NCBI RefSeq assembly: GCF_040518285.1
Contig: NZ_CP155449.1
Coordinates: 1,798,001-1,862,000 of the forward strand
DNA: 64,000 nucleotides
Direction: 5' to 3'
Origin: Knoellia sp. S7-12
GTDB lineage: Bacteria > Actinomycetota > Actinomycetes > Actinomycetales > Dermatophilaceae
The notes under the pieces are model-generated. The model did not search any database and was not told the origin of the DNA. It saw only the letters and a list, made by a program, of their open reading frames with translations. The position numbers were made by a program, and so were the translations under genes. Of this stretch, positions 46,970 through 60,510 are shown piece after piece. Within the stretch, counting starts at the first letter, position 1; every line of letters starts with the position of its first letter.

Positions 46970-49506
46970 TGCACGCCCCCGTCTCGTGGTTGCGTGAGCT
47001 CACCGACGTCCCGGTCGACGCCAAGGGTGTCGACATTGCTGCCGCTCTCGTCCGCGTCGGTCTCGAGGAGGAGGGCCTGCACGGTGGAGACATCGCCGGT
47101 CCGCTCGTCGTCGGCCGCGTCCTCACCGTGGAGTCAGAGCCGCAGAAGAATGGCAAGACGATCAACTGGTGCACCGTCGACGTGGGCAACCACGGTCAGA
47201 TGGTCTCGGACAACAAGGCCCAGGAGATCGTCTGCGGCGCCCACAACTTCGGTCCCGGTGACCTCGTCGTCGTCGTGCTGCCGGGAGGGGTGCTGCCCGG
47301 CGGTTTCGAGATCTCGGCGCGCAAGACCTACGGGCACGTCTCCAACGGCATGATCTGCTCGGCCGCAGAGCTGGGACTTGGTGAGGATCACGACGGCATC
47401 ATCGTGCTGACCGAGCTGCTCGGCGCCGATGCTGTTGCGGGCCTGGAGCCCGGCGACGACGCCATCGCGCTGCTCGGACTGGGTGATGAGGTCGTCGAGG
47501 TCAACGTCACTCCAGACCGCGGCTACTGCTTCTCGTTGCGGGGAATCGCGCGCGAGTACGCCCTGTCGACGGGGCGTGAGTTCCGTGACCCGGCTCGCCT
47601 CGATGTCGCCGCGGCGAACGACGGTGGGTATGCCGTGAAACTCGCCGACGCGTCCCCGCTCGAGGGCCGCGCCGGTTGCGACCGCTACGTGGCGCGTGTC
47701 GTCCGTGGGGTCGACACCACGGCCACGAGCCCGCAGTGGATGCAGAAGAGGCTGACCCAGGTCGGGATGCGACCCATCTCGCTCGCGGTCGATGTGACGA
47801 ACTACGTGATGATGCTGCTCGGGCAACCGCTGCACGCCTTCGACCTCGACACCCTGTCCGGGTCCATCGGCACGCGTCGTGCGCGGGCGGGGGAGAAGCT
47901 CACGACTCTCGATGACGTCGAGCGCGCCCTCGATCCCGAGGACCTGCTCATCGTCGATGGATCGGACACGCCACTGGCGATTGCGGGGGTCATGGGTGGG
48001 GAGTCCTCCGAGGTGAGCGCCTCGACCACCGACGTGCTCATCGAGGCTGCGCACTTCGACCAGGTGACGGTGGCGCGCTCGTCGCGCCGGCACAAGCTCA
48101 CGACCGAGGCATCCAAGCGCTTCGAACGTGGTGTGGATCCGGCGGTCACGGCGGCAGCGGCCCAGCTCGCAGTCGACCTGCTCGTCGAGCACGGGGGTGG
48201 CACGGCCGACAGCGGTGTCACCGACGTCGACAACCGCATCGAGCCCAGGGCCTTCACCTTCGACGTCACGCTCCCGAGCCGCTACATCGGTCTCGACTAC
48301 TCGCGCGACGAGGTCCTCTCGACATTGCGCGCGATCGGCTGCGAGGTCGAGGAGCGCGACGGCGACATCGTCACGGTCGTCGCAGCCACGTGGCGGCCTG
48401 ACCTCACCGATGGCCCCGACTTCGTCGAGGAGGTGGCTCGCGTTCGTGGTTACGACCAGATCCCGTCGGTGCTGCCGCAGCCCAAGAGCGCTGGCCGTGG
48501 TCTCACCCATGGTCAGCGGATCCGGCGGACGATCGCCGACACGTTGGCACACCAGGGCCTCGTGGAGGTGCTCACCTACCCGTTCATCGGCGAGGGCAGA
48601 TTCGACCAGCTCGGCTACACCGCCGACGACGCCCGTCGTTCGACGGTCAGGATCGCCAACCCGCTGTCCGACGAGTCACCTCTGATGCGCACGTCAATCC
48701 TTGACACATTGCTTGATGCGCTGCGCCGCAACGTTTCTCGCGGTTCGCGCGATGTCGCCGTCTATGAGGTCGGACTGGTGACCGTGGGATCGGCGTCTGC
48801 GACGACAGCTCCTGTCCCGCCGGCCGACACGCGGCCGGACGACGTGACCCTGTCGCACATTCTCGGCGCAGTGCCTGCACAGCCTCGGCACGTTGCGTTC
48901 GCTGCAGCCGGTGACATCGAGCGGGGTGGCCCGTGGGGCCCATCACGTCGAGTCGAGGCCTCGGACGCAGTCTCGTGGGCTCTGGCGGTGGGTCGAGCCA
49001 TCGGCCTCGAGCTGTCCGTCGTGGTGGCTCGTGACCTCCCTCCCTTCCACCCGGGTCGGTGCGCGGCGGTCACGCTGCCGGACGGCACGGTGGTGGGGCA
49101 CGTCGGAGAGCTGCACCCCAAGGTGGTTGCGGCACTGGACCTGCCGGTGGCCACGGTGGGTGGGGAGCTCGACGTCGACGTCCTCGTTGCGGCGTCGGGG
49201 ACACCTGTTCAGGCACACCAGCTGTCGACCTTCCCGGCGGCACACACGGATGTTGCGCTCGTCGTCGACGAGCCGGTCGCTGCCGCCGACATTGAGTCGG
49301 CGCTGCGCGATGGCGCGGGGGAGTCGTTGGAGTCGATCTCGCTCTTCGACATCTATCGCGGAGACCAGCTCCGGGACGGCAAGAAGTCCTTGGCCTATCG
49401 ACTGACGTTCCGCGCCGACCGCACCCTCAAGACCAATGAGGTGTCGGCGCTTCGTGACTCCGCTGTGGCGTCGGCGGCATCGGCCACGGGTGCTGTGCAG
49501 CGATGA
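46969..49506 (+). CDS. pheT: Phenylalanine-tRNA ligase beta subunit
   Basis: Binds and edits tRNA-Phe. The 845-residue product shows the N-terminal tRNA-binding (EMAP-like) domain (VVGRVLTVESEPQKNGKT), the B3/B4 editing region (RPISLAVDVTNYVMMLLGQP), the B5 domain and the C-terminal ferredoxin-fold anticodon-binding domain (FPAAHTDVALVVDE). Length is normal. ATG overlaps the pheS stop. Confidence 0.96.
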   Translation: MHAPVSWLRELTDVPVDAKGVDIAAALVRVGLEEEGLHGGDIAGPLVVGRVLTVESEPQKNGKTINWCTVDVGNHGQMVSDNKAQEIVCGAHNFGPGDLVVVVLPGGVLPGGFEISARKTYGHVSNGMICSAAELGLGEDHDGIIVLTELLGADAVAGLEPGDDAIALLGLGDEVVEVNVTPDRGYCFSLRGIAREYALSTGREFRDPARLDVAAANDGGYAVKLADASPLEGRAGCDRYVARVVRGVDTTATSPQWMQKRLTQVGMRPISLAVDVTNYVMMLLGQPLHAFDLDTLSGSIGTRRARAGEKLTTLDDVERALDPEDLLIVDGSDTPLAIAGVMGGESSEVSASTTDVLIEAAHFDQVTVARSSRRHKLTTEASKRFERGVDPAVTAAAAQLAVDLLVEHGGGTADSGVTDVDNRIEPRAFTFDVTLPSRYIGLDYSRDEVLSTLRAIGCEVEERDGDIVTVVAATWRPDLTDGPDFVEEVARVRGYDQIPSVLPQPKSAGRGLTHGQRIRRTIADTLAHQGLVEVLTYPFIGEGRFDQLGYTADDARRSTVRIANPLSDESPLMRTSILDTLLDALRRNVSRGSRDVAVYEVGLVTVGSASATTAPVPPADTRPDDVTLSHILGAVPAQPRHVAFAAAGDIERGGPWGPSRRVEASDAVSWALAVGRAIGLELSVVVARDLPPFHPGRCAAVTLPDGTVVGHVGELHPKVVAALDLPVATVGGELDVDVLVAASGTPVQAHQLSTFPAAHTDVALVVDEPVAAADIESALRDGAGESLESISLFDIYRGDQLRDGKKSLAYRLTFRADRTLKTNEVSALRDSAVASAASATGAVQR

Positions 49507-50234
49507 ACCAGCCGGTCGCGATCGTCACCGGAGCCTCGCGTGGCATCGGTGCGCACCTCGCCGATGCTTTGCAGGACAACGGGTATGCCGTGGAGCGCGG
49601 TTCGCGCTCCACGGCCCCGGTCACGGACCGGGCTGCTGTCGAGGCGTGGGTCGCTGATGTCGTGGCACGCCGAGGACGGATCGACCTGCTCGTCAACAAC
49701 GCCGGGGTCATCGACGCCGAGGTGACGCTGGTCGACAGTGACCCTGATGAGTGGTGGGAGACGGTCGAGACCAACGTGCGTGGTCCCTACCTCATGACTC
49801 GCGCGGTGCTCCCCCACCTTGAGCGCGGTGTGGGCAGGATCGTCAATATCAATTCTGGCGCGGCTTACAAGAACGCTGACAACGCCACGGCCTACAACCT
49901 CAGCAAGGGTGCGCTGGCGCGGCTGACTTCCCAACTCGGTCTCGGCGAGGGCCGCACCGCACTCGTCTTCGACCTGGCGCCCGGTGTCGTGAGGACGGAC
50001 ATGACGGAGTCGATGGTGATGCACCGAGGCCGCACAGAATGGACGTCCCCCAACGAGGTCACCGAGCTGCTGCTCGCGATCGCGGGCGGCGAGCTCGATG
50101 CCTGGAGCGGCCGGATGGTGCGAGCCGGAACCGACACCGTCGAGTCCTTGCAGGCCCAAGCAGCAGCCGGTCTGGGAGAGGGCGATCGGACTCTGGGCCT
50201 CATTGCTTGGGGAGACGACGACCCGCTGGGCTGA
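49503..50234 (+). CDS. Short-chain dehydrogenase/reductase
   Basis: A 243-residue NAD(P)-dependent oxidoreductase with cofactor loop [12 protein letters not shown], catalytic Ser in NINSGAAY and the YNLSK catalytic pair. Its start overlaps the pheT stop, an unusual partner for a synthetase operon. Substrate unknown. Downstream lies the arginine operon promoter. Confidence 0.9.
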   Translation: MNQPVAIVTGASRGIGAHLADALQDNGYAVERGSRSTAPVTDRAAVEAWVADVVARRGRIDLLVNNAGVIDAEVTLVDSDPDEWWETVETNVRGPYLMTRAVLPHLERGVGRIVNINSGAAYKNADNATAYNLSKGALARLTSQLGLGEGRTALVFDLAPGVVRTDMTESMVMHRGRTEWTSPNEVTELLLAIAGGELDAWSGRMVRAGTDTVESLQAQAAAGLGEGDRTLGLIAWGDDDPLG

Positions 50235-50245
50235 GCAAACCTTTT

Positions 50246-50279
50246 TGCATAGAGATGCCTTCGCGTGCAAGACTATGCA
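50246..50279 (+). promoter_or_regulatory. Tandem ArgR operator and promoter of the arg operon
   Basis: TGCATAGAGATGC (50246-50258) and TGCAAGACTATGCA (50266-50279) are imperfect palindromes about 20 bases apart centre to centre, the layout of paired ARG boxes. AAGACT within the second box could be the -10, ending 6 bases before the argC ATG. The second box is almost the same as that of argG. Confidence 0.7.
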
Positions 50280-50280
50280 C

Positions 50281-51324
50281 ATGGTGAGCGTCGCAGTTGC
50301 GGGAGCAAGCGGCTATGCCGGAGGCGAAGCACTCCGCTGGCTGTTGCAGCACCCTGAAGTCACGATCGGTTCTCTCACCGCTGGTGGCAACGCAGGCTCA
50401 CGTCTGGGCGGGATCCACCCGCACCTCTTTGGCCTCGCGGACCGTGTGTTCGACGAGACGACCGCGGACGTCCTGGCCGGACACGATGTCGTGCTACTCG
50501 CCCTTCCGCATGGTCACTCAGCTGCGGTGGCCGAGGCTCTCGGCGACGACACAGTGGTCATCGACTGCGGTGCCGACTTCCGCCTGCGCAGCGAGTCTGC
50601 CTGGACCAGCTTCTATGACACCCCGTATGCCGGGTCGTGGGCCTACGGTCTGCCTGAACTTGCGCTGGCGGGTGGCGGTTCGGGCCGCGACGCTCTGTCC
50701 GGTGCCCGTCGCGTTGCTGTTCCGGGGTGCTATCCGACTGCGGTCTCCTTGGCCCTCGCCCCCGGTCTCGCCGCCGGAGTGGTGCAGACCGATGACGTCG
50801 TGATCGTCGCGGCCTCTGGCACCTCCGGTGCAGGCAAGGCGGTCAAGCCGCACCTGCTGGGATCCGAGGTCATGGGTTCCATGTCGCTCTACGGCGTCGG
50901 GGGAGTGCATCGCCACACACCCGAGATCGAGCAGAACCTCGCCGCCGCCGCTGGCTCGCCCGTCACCGTGTCCTTCACCCCGACATTGGCGCCCATGCCT
51001 CGCGGCATCCTGGCCACCTGCACTGCCAAGGTGTCAGCAGGAGTCTCCGCAACGGAGGTTCGCGAGGCCTGGCACGCGGCCTACTCGGGCGAGACGTTCG
51101 TGCACCTCCTCGAGCCCGGCACCTGGCCTGCCACGGCGCAGGTGGTCGGCAGCAACCATGTCACCGTCCAGGTCACGTTCGACGAGCGGGCCGGTCGCGT
51201 GGTCGTGGTCGCGGCGATCGACAACCTCGCCAAGGGAACCGCTGGCGCGGCTGTGCAGTGCCTCAACCTTGCCGTCGGCCTTCCTGAGTCGACCGGCCTT
51301 CTCGGATCGGGGGTGGCGCCGTGA
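50281..51324 (+). CDS. argC: N-acetyl-gamma-glutamyl-phosphate reductase
   Basis: Reduces N-acetylglutamyl phosphate with NADPH. The 347-residue product has the nucleotide loop [16 protein letters not shown], catalytic Cys in [15 protein letters not shown] and the His of [12 protein letters not shown] region. The ATG at 50281 directly follows the operator; another ATG 6 bases upstream is possible. No ribosome site is seen, so translation is probably leaderless. Confidence 0.96.
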   Translation: MVSVAVAGASGYAGGEALRWLLQHPEVTIGSLTAGGNAGSRLGGIHPHLFGLADRVFDETTADVLAGHDVVLLALPHGHSAAVAEALGDDTVVIDCGADFRLRSESAWTSFYDTPYAGSWAYGLPELALAGGGSGRDALSGARRVAVPGCYPTAVSLALAPGLAAGVVQTDDVVIVAASGTSGAGKAVKPHLLGSEVMGSMSLYGVGGVHRHTPEIEQNLAAAAGSPVTVSFTPTLAPMPRGILATCTAKVSAGVSATEVREAWHAAYSGETFVHLLEPGTWPATAQVVGSNHVTVQVTFDERAGRVVVVAAIDNLAKGTAGAAVQCLNLAVGLPESTGLLGSGVAP

Positions 51325-51737
51325 GCGCCATGCAAATGCACCTCATGACTCATCCTGAGTCGCTTGCCATCGCCCGGCTCGACCCGGGTGTCGAGCCGAC
51401 GTGGGACTGGACCGCGGGCCCGTTCGCGTCCCTCAGTCGCTCGTTGCAGGAGACGTCGATCGTGGGTCTCGCCAGCGCGGTCCCTGACGGCGTGCTGACC
51501 GAGGGACCCTTCCGCGTTGTCGAGGTCGCCGGACCGTTGGCCTTCGACGCGGTGGGCGTCATGGCTGAGATCCTCACGCCTTTGGTCCCCGCAGGCATCA
51601 GCGTTCTGGCGCTCTCGACCTACGACACCAACTGGATCCTCGTGCCCGAGGGCGAGATCACCAGGACCTGCGAGATCTGGCGCAAGGCCCGGCTCATCGT
51701 GACACCGACCGTGCTCACGGGGCGGAGCGGATCATGA
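51321..51737 (+). CDS. ACT-domain protein (ACT_7/CASTOR-like) in the arginine operon
   Basis: A 138-residue protein coupled to argC and argJ by 4-base overlaps. It follows the ACT_7 pattern: a lead strand [29 protein letters not shown], an [15 protein letters not shown] segment and [20 protein letters not shown]_7 domains occur in the CASTOR arginine sensors of animals, so an amino-acid-sensing role in this operon is plausible but inferred. The C-terminus ([17 protein letters not shown]) departs from the usual ALRAAGH ending. GTG at 51321 or ATG at 51330 may start it. Confidence 0.8.
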   Translation: MSAMQMHLMTHPESLAIARLDPGVEPTWDWTAGPFASLSRSLQETSIVGLASAVPDGVLTEGPFRVVEVAGPLAFDAVGVMAEILTPLVPAGISVLALSTYDTNWILVPEGEITRTCEIWRKARLIVTPTVLTGRSGS

Positions 51738-52885
51738 GCGTCACTGCGGCACAGGGCTTCCGTGCCTCTGGGGGCACAGCCGGCCTCAAGGCATCCGGAG
51801 GGCGTGACGTGGCACTTGTCGTCAATGACGGTCCCGACCACCACGTGGCCGCGGTCTTCACGTCGAACCGGGTGGAAGCCGCACCAGTGACGTGGTCCCG
51901 GCAGGTCGTGAGCGATGGGCGCGCCGACGCAGTGTTCCTCAACTCGGGGGGTGCCAATGCATGCACCGGACCCCAGGGGTTCCAGGACACCCATCGCACG
52001 GCCGAGCTGGTCGCCGAGGCGATGTCGTGCAGCGCCATGGACGTCGTCGTCTGCTCCACCGGGCTCATCGGTGAATTCCTGCCGATGGACAAGATCGAGA
52101 ACGGTGTCGGCCTGACGTCGGCCTCGCTTGGGCCTGACGGCGGAGCCGATGCCGCGCGCGCCATCATGACCACCGACTCCGTCCACAAGGAGGCCACCGC
52201 GACCGGTGACGGGTGGACTGTGGGTGGCATGGCCAAAGGTGCAGGAATGCTCGCACCCGGACTCGCGACGATGCTCTGCGTCATCGCGACAGACGCCGCG
52301 GCGGACGCCGCCAGCCTCGACGAGGCGTTGCGGGCTGCGACCGCGGTGACCTTCGACCGAGTCGACTCCGACGGGTGCATGTCCACCAACGACACCGTCG
52401 TGCTCATGGCCTCCGGCGCATCCGGTCTCACCGTCGAGGTGGCAGAACTCACGGCGGCTGTGACGGACGTGTGTGCGGCCTTGGCGAAGCAGCTCATTGA
52501 CGACGCCGAGGGAGCCAGCCACGTCATTGCTGTCGAGGTGCGCTCTGCAGCAACGGAGTCCGACGCCGTTGACGTCGCGCGGTCGGTCACTCGCAGCAAC
52601 CTCTTCAAGGCCGCGATCTTCGGGAAGGACCCCAACTGGGGTCGTGTCCTCGCGGCCGTGGGAACCACGCAGGCGCAGTTCGATGCGACGACACTCGACG
52701 TCGCCATCAACGGCGTCCAGGTGTGCCGAGCAGCGACGGTCGGGGACGATCGCGATCTTGTCGACCTCGAGCCGCGCGAAGTGCACGTCGTGATTGATCT
52801 GCACGCAGGCGACGCCACCGCGACGGTCTGGACCAACGACCTCACCCACGACTATGTCCACGAGAACTCGGCCTACAGCTCATGA
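51734..52885 (+). CDS. argJ: Bifunctional ornithine acetyltransferase/N-acetylglutamate synthase
   Basis: Recycles the acetyl group from acetylornithine to glutamate. The 383-residue precursor self-cleaves before the Thr of [11 protein letters not shown], in the AKGAG context of the Ntn-hydrolase-like family; the C-terminal part has [12 protein letters not shown]. Presence of ArgJ means no separate ArgE is needed. Overlaps both neighbours. Confidence 0.95.
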   Translation: MSVTAAQGFRASGGTAGLKASGGRDVALVVNDGPDHHVAAVFTSNRVEAAPVTWSRQVVSDGRADAVFLNSGGANACTGPQGFQDTHRTAELVAEAMSCSAMDVVVCSTGLIGEFLPMDKIENGVGLTSASLGPDGGADAARAIMTTDSVHKEATATGDGWTVGGMAKGAGMLAPGLATMLCVIATDAAADAASLDEALRAATAVTFDRVDSDGCMSTNDTVVLMASGASGLTVEVAELTAAVTDVCAALAKQLIDDAEGASHVIAVEVRSAATESDAVDVARSVTRSNLFKAAIFGKDPNWGRVLAAVGTTQAQFDATTLDVAINGVQVCRAATVGDDRDLVDLEPREVHVVIDLHAGDATATVWTNDLTHDYVHENSAYSS

Positions 52886-52895
52886 GGACCCCCCG

Positions 52896-53780
52896 GTGAC
52901 CGGCGCTCTGACCAAGCTCAAGGCGAGCACACTCGTCGAGGCGCTGCCGTGGCTCGAGCGCTTCCGTGGGGCCCTCGTCGTCATCAAGTATGGCGGCAAC
53001 GCCATGATCGACAGTGAGCTCAAGCTCGCCTTCGCCCAGGACATCGCGTTCCTCCGCTATGCCGGATTGCGCCCTGTCGTCGTCCACGGTGGCGGTCCGC
53101 AGATCAAGGCCATGCTCGACCGCCTCGGGCTCGAGAGCGAGTTCAAGGGCGGACTCCGTGTCACCACGCCCGAGGTCATGGACGTCGTGCGCATGGTGCT
53201 CACTGGCCAGGTCGGTCGAGAGCTCGTGGGCCTGCTCAACCAGCACGGCCCTCTCGCCGTCGGCCTGTCCGGCGAGGACGGTGCCCTGTTCGGTGCTCGA
53301 CGCCGAGGCGTCTTCGTTGACGGTGTCGAGGAGGACCTCGGGATGGTCGGCGACGTCGTCTCGGTCAACACCCAAGCGGTCGATGATCTGCTCGACGCCG
53401 GGCGGATCCCGGTCGTCTCGACCATCGCACCCGACCTCGACCACGAGGGTCAGGTGCTCAACGTCAACGCAGACACGGCGGCGGCGGCTCTGGCCGTGGC
53501 GCTCGGGGCACGCAAATTCGTCGTGCTCACTGACGTCGAAGGCGTGTATGCCGCGTGGCCGGACCGGTCCTCACTTCTCTCGACCCTGCCCCTCAGCCAG
53601 GCGCGAGAACTCGTCAAGACCGTCGATGCGGGCATGATCCCCAAGCTTGAGGCCTGCATCCGCGCCGTCGCGGAAGGAGTGCCCCAGGCCCACGTCATCG
53701 ACGGTCGTGAACCGCACTCCCTGCTGCTCGAGGTCTTCACCTCGGACGGCATCGGCACTCTCATCGAGGAGGACGCATGA
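52896..53780 (+). CDS. argB: Acetylglutamate kinase
   Basis: Phosphorylates N-acetylglutamate. The 294-residue amino-acid-kinase-fold protein has [36 protein letters not shown] and [13 protein letters not shown]. It begins at GTG 52896, 10 bases after argJ, with only a distant GAGG as ribosome site. Arg-feedback-sensitive forms have an N-terminal helix, partly present here ([19 protein letters not shown]). Confidence 0.95.
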   Translation: MTGALTKLKASTLVEALPWLERFRGALVVIKYGGNAMIDSELKLAFAQDIAFLRYAGLRPVVVHGGGPQIKAMLDRLGLESEFKGGLRVTTPEVMDVVRMVLTGQVGRELVGLLNQHGPLAVGLSGEDGALFGARRRGVFVDGVEEDLGMVGDVVSVNTQAVDDLLDAGRIPVVSTIAPDLDHEGQVLNVNADTAAAALAVALGARKFVVLTDVEGVYAAWPDRSSLLSTLPLSQARELVKTVDAGMIPKLEACIRAVAEGVPQAHVIDGREPHSLLLEVFTSDGIGTLIEEDA

Positions 53781-54991
53781 GCACCCACGACAGCAGCGAG
53801 CCGCAGCAGGCGGTCCTTGACCGCTATGCCCACTCGCTCATCACCGTGTTCGGCACTCCGCAGCTCGTCCTCGAGCGCGGTGACGGCGCCTGGGTGTGGG
53901 ACGTCGACGGCAAGCGCTACCTGGACCTCGTCGGAGGGATCGCGGTCAACGCGTTGGGGCACAACCACCCCGCGCTCGTCGCGGCCGTCTCCAAGCAGGT
54001 CGGCGAGATGGCCCACATCTCGAACTTCTACACGTCCCGCGTTCAGGTCGAGCTAGCCGAGCGGATCCTCGAGATCGCCGAGGCGCCTGAAGGCTCGGGT
54101 GTCTTCTTCGCGAACTCCGGGGCCGAGGCCATCGAGGCAGCGATCAAGTTGTCCCGCCGCACCGGGCGCACGGGCATCGTCGCTGCGGAGGGGGCTTTCC
54201 ACGGACGCACGACTGGTGCTCTCGCGCTCACCCACAAGGCGGCCTACAGAGAGCCGTTCGCCCCGCTCATTCCCGACGTGTCACACGTCCCCTTCAACGA
54301 CATCGAGGCATTGCGTGCCGCGGTCACGGCCGACACCGCGGCCGTCGTCCTCGAACCCATCCAGGGTGAGGCGGGAGCGATCGTCGCGGACCCGGCATAC
54401 CTGCAGGCTGCGCGCGAGATCACCACAGCGTCAGGCGCCCTCCTGATCATCGACGAGGTGCAGACCGGCATCGGACGCACCGGTGACTGGTTCGGCTTCC
54501 AGGAGAGCGGGATCGTCCCGGACGCCATCACGCTCGCCAAGGGTCTCGGCGGCGGTTTGCCCATCGGTGCCCTCGTGACGTTCGGGCCCGAGGTCACCGG
54601 GCTGCTCACTGCAGGGCAGCACGGCTCGACCTTCGGTGGCAACCCGCTCGTCGCTGCCGCCGGTCTCAGCGTCCTTGCCACGATCGAGAGCGACGGTTTG
54701 TTGGCCCACGTCACGGCCATGGGGGAGCACCTCGCCGAGGCCGTCGCGAGCCTGATGCACCCCGACATCGAGGGCGTGCGCGGCCGCGGCCTCCTGCGAG
54801 CGATCATGCTGCGCTCGGACCTGTCTGCGGGCATTGTGGCCGCTGCGCGCGAGGCCGGTTTCCTCGTCAACCCCGTGGCGCCCAATGCAATTCGCCTTGT
54901 GCCACCACTGGTCGTCACCCGCGACGAGATGGACCTCTTCGTCGCTGCGCTGCCCGCGCTCATCACCACAGCCAAGGAGTCGACTCCATGA
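53777..54991 (+). CDS. argD: Acetylornithine aminotransferase
   Basis: PLP enzyme making N-acetylornithine. The 404-residue product has the class III motifs [33 protein letters not shown] and the PLP Lys in [14 protein letters not shown]. Overlaps argB and argF by 4 bases. Confidence 0.95.
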   Translation: MSTHDSSEPQQAVLDRYAHSLITVFGTPQLVLERGDGAWVWDVDGKRYLDLVGGIAVNALGHNHPALVAAVSKQVGEMAHISNFYTSRVQVELAERILEIAEAPEGSGVFFANSGAEAIEAAIKLSRRTGRTGIVAAEGAFHGRTTGALALTHKAAYREPFAPLIPDVSHVPFNDIEALRAAVTADTAAVVLEPIQGEAGAIVADPAYLQAAREITTASGALLIIDEVQTGIGRTGDWFGFQESGIVPDAITLAKGLGGGLPIGALVTFGPEVTGLLTAGQHGSTFGGNPLVAAAGLSVLATIESDGLLAHVTAMGEHLAEAVASLMHPDIEGVRGRGLLRAIMLRSDLSAGIVAAAREAGFLVNPVAPNAIRLVPPLVVTRDEMDLFVAALPALITTAKESTP

Positions 54992-55940
54992 CCGCAACCG
55001 TCCGGCACTTTCTCCGTGACGACGACGTCACCCCCGAGGAGCAGGCCGAGATCCTTGAGCGAGCGGCCGCGATCAAGGCTCGGCCGTTCAGCGACAGGTG
55101 CCTCGAAGGTCCCGAGGTCGTGGCCGTCCTCTTTGACAAGCAGACCCTGCGGACCCAGGTGTCCTTCGCTGGCGCCATCGCCCACCTCGGTGGGTTCCCG
55201 CTCGTCATCGACGGCAAGCTCGCCCAGGTGGGCGTGCGCGAATCGATCGCAGATGTTGCCCGGGTGCTGACCCGTGAAGCGCGGGCGATCGTGTGGCGGA
55301 CCTACGGCCAGGAACGCATCGAGGAGATGGCCGCCCACTCCAGCGTGCCCGTCATCAATGCGCTCACCGACGAGTTCCATCCGTGCCAGATCCTTGCCGA
55401 CCTCCTGACGATCAAGGAGCACAAGGGCACCCTGGCCGGCCTCACCTTTGCCTACGTGGGTGACGGTGCCAACAACATGAGCCACAGCTACCTCCTCGGC
55501 ATGGCGATGTCCGGGCTCCATGTGCGCATCGGCACACCTCACAACTACCAGCCGCACCCGACCGTGCTCGCCCGGGCGACCGAGATCGCAACGGAGAGAG
55601 GCGGATCGGTGACGATCGTCGAGGATCCTGCGGAGGCGGTCACGGGCGCGGACGCCGTCGCAACCGACACGTGGGTGTCCATGGGTTTCGAGAAGGAGAA
55701 GGAGTCCCGCCAGGGATCAGCGAGTCCGTTCGCGTCATACGCCGTCAGCGCCGAGCTCCTGGCCATGGCGAAGCCAGACGCGATCTTCCTCCATTGCCTG
55801 CCCGCCTACCGCGGCTTCGAGGTGGATGCCTCGGTGATCGACGGCCCGCAGTCGGTCGTGTGGGACGAGTCCGAGAACCGGCTGCACGCCCAGAAGGCCG
55901 TGTTGTCGTGGCTCGTCGAGAAGTCGGGAGGGGGTCGTCG

Positions 55941-55944
<4 letters not shown>
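54988..55944 (+). CDS. argF: Ornithine carbamoyltransferase with altered carbamoyl-phosphate loop
   Basis: Makes citrulline from ornithine and carbamoyl phosphate. The 318-residue product has the ornithine-side motifs DTWVSMG and [10 protein letters not shown] and [10 protein letters not shown]. The usual STRTR loop that binds carbamoyl phosphate reads TLRTQ here (in [12 protein letters not shown]), replacing the last Arg by Gln. The operon context makes the function secure; the loop change may be lineage-specific. Overlaps both neighbours. Confidence 0.93.
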
Positions 55945-58516
<2,572 letters not shown>

Positions 58517-58539
<23 letters not shown>

Positions 58540-59533
58540 CCTCGGCGCGGATCCGACGCTGCACGTCGTCGGGCGCGTAGCTTGCCTCGACCGCGGTCAC
58601 GGCGAGCTCGCCCAGGCCGTGCTCGTCGAGGCCGAGCAGGTCTGCGGCGATCTCGTACTCACGGTTCAGGGTTGTCCCGAACATCGGCGGGTCGTCGCTG
58701 TTGATCGTGACGACGACACCGGCATCGCGCAGCGCCCGGATCGGGTGATGCTCGAGCCGCTCGACGCAACGTGTCGCGATGTTGGACGTCGGGCAGACCT
58801 CGAGCGGGATGCGCTCTGCGACCAGCCGCTCGATGAGGCGCGGGTCGTCGATGGACCGGATGCCGTGGCCGATGCGCTCGGCTCCGAGAGCGTCGAGCGC
58901 GTCCCACACCGACTGCGCGTCGGTCGACTCTCCGGCGTGGGGGAGCGAGCGCAGCCCCGCAGCTCTGGCGCGGTCGAAATGCGGCTTGAACTGGGGTCGC
59001 GGAACCTCGGGACCACCCAGGCCGAAGCCGATGAGCGACTGCGGACCGTGGTCGAGCGCGTAGCCGAGCGTCGCGTCGGCAGCGGCGATCCCGGCCTCAC
59101 CGGGGATGTCATAGATCCACTGAAGAACGATGCCGTGATCGCGCTCGGCGCAGCGGCGAGCGTCTTCGATGGCCTCTGTGTAGGCCTCGATCGAGATCCC
59201 CATCCGCACGCTCGTGAACGGCGTCATCGTCAGCTCGGCATAGCGAACCTGCTGTGCCGCAAGACCTTCGGCCACCTCGTAGGTGAGCAAGTGGATGTCC
59301 TCGGGTGTGCGCAGGAGCGCGACGACGGCGAGGTAGACGTCGATGAAGTGCGCGAAGTCCGAGAACGTATAGAAGTCGCGCAGCGCCTCGATGCCCTGTG
59401 GCACACCGGCATCAGGGTGTCGCTCAGCCAACCGAGCCACCGTCTCGGGCCGCGCGGACCCGACGTGGTGGACGTGCAACTCTGCCTTCGGCAGTCCCGC
59501 AATGAATTCGGCGTATGCCGTGTGCTCACCCAT
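58517..59533 (-). CDS. add: Adenosine deaminase
   Basis: Converts adenosine to inosine. The 338-residue zinc enzyme has the HxH metal motif in ELHVHHVGSARPE, the His-Ala-Gly-Glu motif LRSLPHAGES, GAERIGHGIRSIDD, and TINSDDPPMFGTTL. The HVHHVGS variant is common in actinobacterial members. The ATG at 59533 follows CAGACT by 7 bases on the minus strand (leaderless); the longer frame is not family-like. Confidence 0.92.
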
Positions 59534-59540
59534 GCGCTGA

Positions 59541-59546
59541 AGTCTG
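59541..59546 (-). promoter_or_regulatory. Putative -10 box of add
   Basis: CAGACT on the minus strand ends 7 bases before the add ATG; it lies between the add start and the stop of the upstream phosphotransferase gene. Confidence 0.45.
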
Positions 59547-60446
59547 TCAGTCGGCGAGTGCCTGGGCGACGGCGCGGGCGCCAAGGGGTGCGAGGTCGTG
59601 GCCGCGGGGAGCATAGAACCAGTCCGCCATGAGTCCTTGGATGGCGGCGAACGCCCGGCCCCAGGACCACGACACGTCGTCGACGTCGAGGACCTGCCGG
59701 AAGCGTTCGCGTCCGGCCCGGTCGAGAACCCACCAAGCAGGGGTGAGGTCCCACGCGGCATACCCCGTCGTCAGGGTGCCGAAGTCCAAGAGTCCGACGA
59801 GCTGGCCATCGCGTACGACCAGGTTGCCCGGGATGAGGTCGGCGTGGAGGAGGACCGGGCCCGGGTCCGGCGTTCCCGCGGCAATCGCGTCGTCGATGAG
59901 GCCGGAGATCGATGTCGGATCGAGAGGGCCCGAGACGGGGTCGGTCCGTTCAGCGAGGCGGTCGGCTCGTTCTGCCAACTGGCCTCCGCGTTGCCCGCGG
60001 GGTAGGTGCTCGGGCGTGACTGTGCTGAGGTCGACGTCGCGGAACGAGGCCACGATCTCAGCCAAGGTGTCAGCCCACGAACTCGGAACAGCTCCCGAGA
60101 GCACACGTGCCGAGGCGTCCTCACCCGTGACCCAGTGGTTGACCGTCCAGATGTGCGGGTACGTATCGGTGGGCTGGCCCACGTGCTCGATGACGGGCAT
60201 CTCGAGAGTGACGCGCTGCCGCAACCGAGGCAACCAGTCGATCTCCTTGCGCAGACCCGCTTCGGCTTCGGCATCGCGGGGGACGCGCACGAGGAGGTCG
60301 TCGCCGAGCCGATAGGTCGTGTGCTCGGTTCCGGACGTGGTCATGGGCCGCAACGGCAGACCCCGCCACTGCTGACACTGGGAGTCCACCAGAGCACGGA
60401 CGTTGTCGAGATCGATGGGGGTCTCGCCCTCGAAGAGTGTCGGCAT
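59547..60446 (-). CDS. Aminoglycoside phosphotransferase-family kinase
   Basis: A 299-residue small-molecule kinase of the APH fold: GTEHTTYRLGDDLLVRVPR near the N-terminus, catalytic loop LLHADLIPGNLVV and metal loop LLDFGTLTTG. Trp-rich C-terminal (DLTPAWWVLDR). Substrate unknown; many such proteins are unrelated to resistance. ATG at 60446 is preferred because TGGGAT lies 6 bases upstream; ATG at 60476 is the alternative. Divergent from tyrS. Confidence 0.85.
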   Translation of the reverse strand: MPTLFEGETPIDLDNVRALVDSQCQQWRGLPLRPMTTSGTEHTTYRLGDDLLVRVPRDAEAEAGLRKEIDWLPRLRQRVTLEMPVIEHVGQPTDTYPHIWTVNHWVTGEDASARVLSGAVPSSWADTLAEIVASFRDVDLSTVTPEHLPRGQRGGQLAERADRLAERTDPVSGPLDPTSISGLIDDAIAAGTPDPGPVLLHADLIPGNLVVRDGQLVGLLDFGTLTTGYAAWDLTPAWWVLDRAGRERFRQVLDVDDVSWSWGRAFAAIQGLMADWFYAPRGHDLAPLGARAVAQALAD

Positions 60447-60497
60447 ACGGCCATCCCACACGTCGACGCGCTGCATCGTCCACCGGGTTCCCCGTGG

Positions 60498-60503
60498 CAG
60501 GCT
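60498..60503 (+). promoter_or_regulatory. Putative -10 box of tyrS
   Basis: CAGGCT ends 7 bases before the GTG at 60511; no Shine-Dalgarno sequence is seen. Confidence 0.5.
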
Positions 60504-60510
60504 GACGCCC

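Noticed and set aside
59547..60446. Aminoglycoside resistance gene
   Set aside because: Only the general APH fold is visible; no specific resistance-enzyme motif and chromosomal core context, so a resistance call is not justified.
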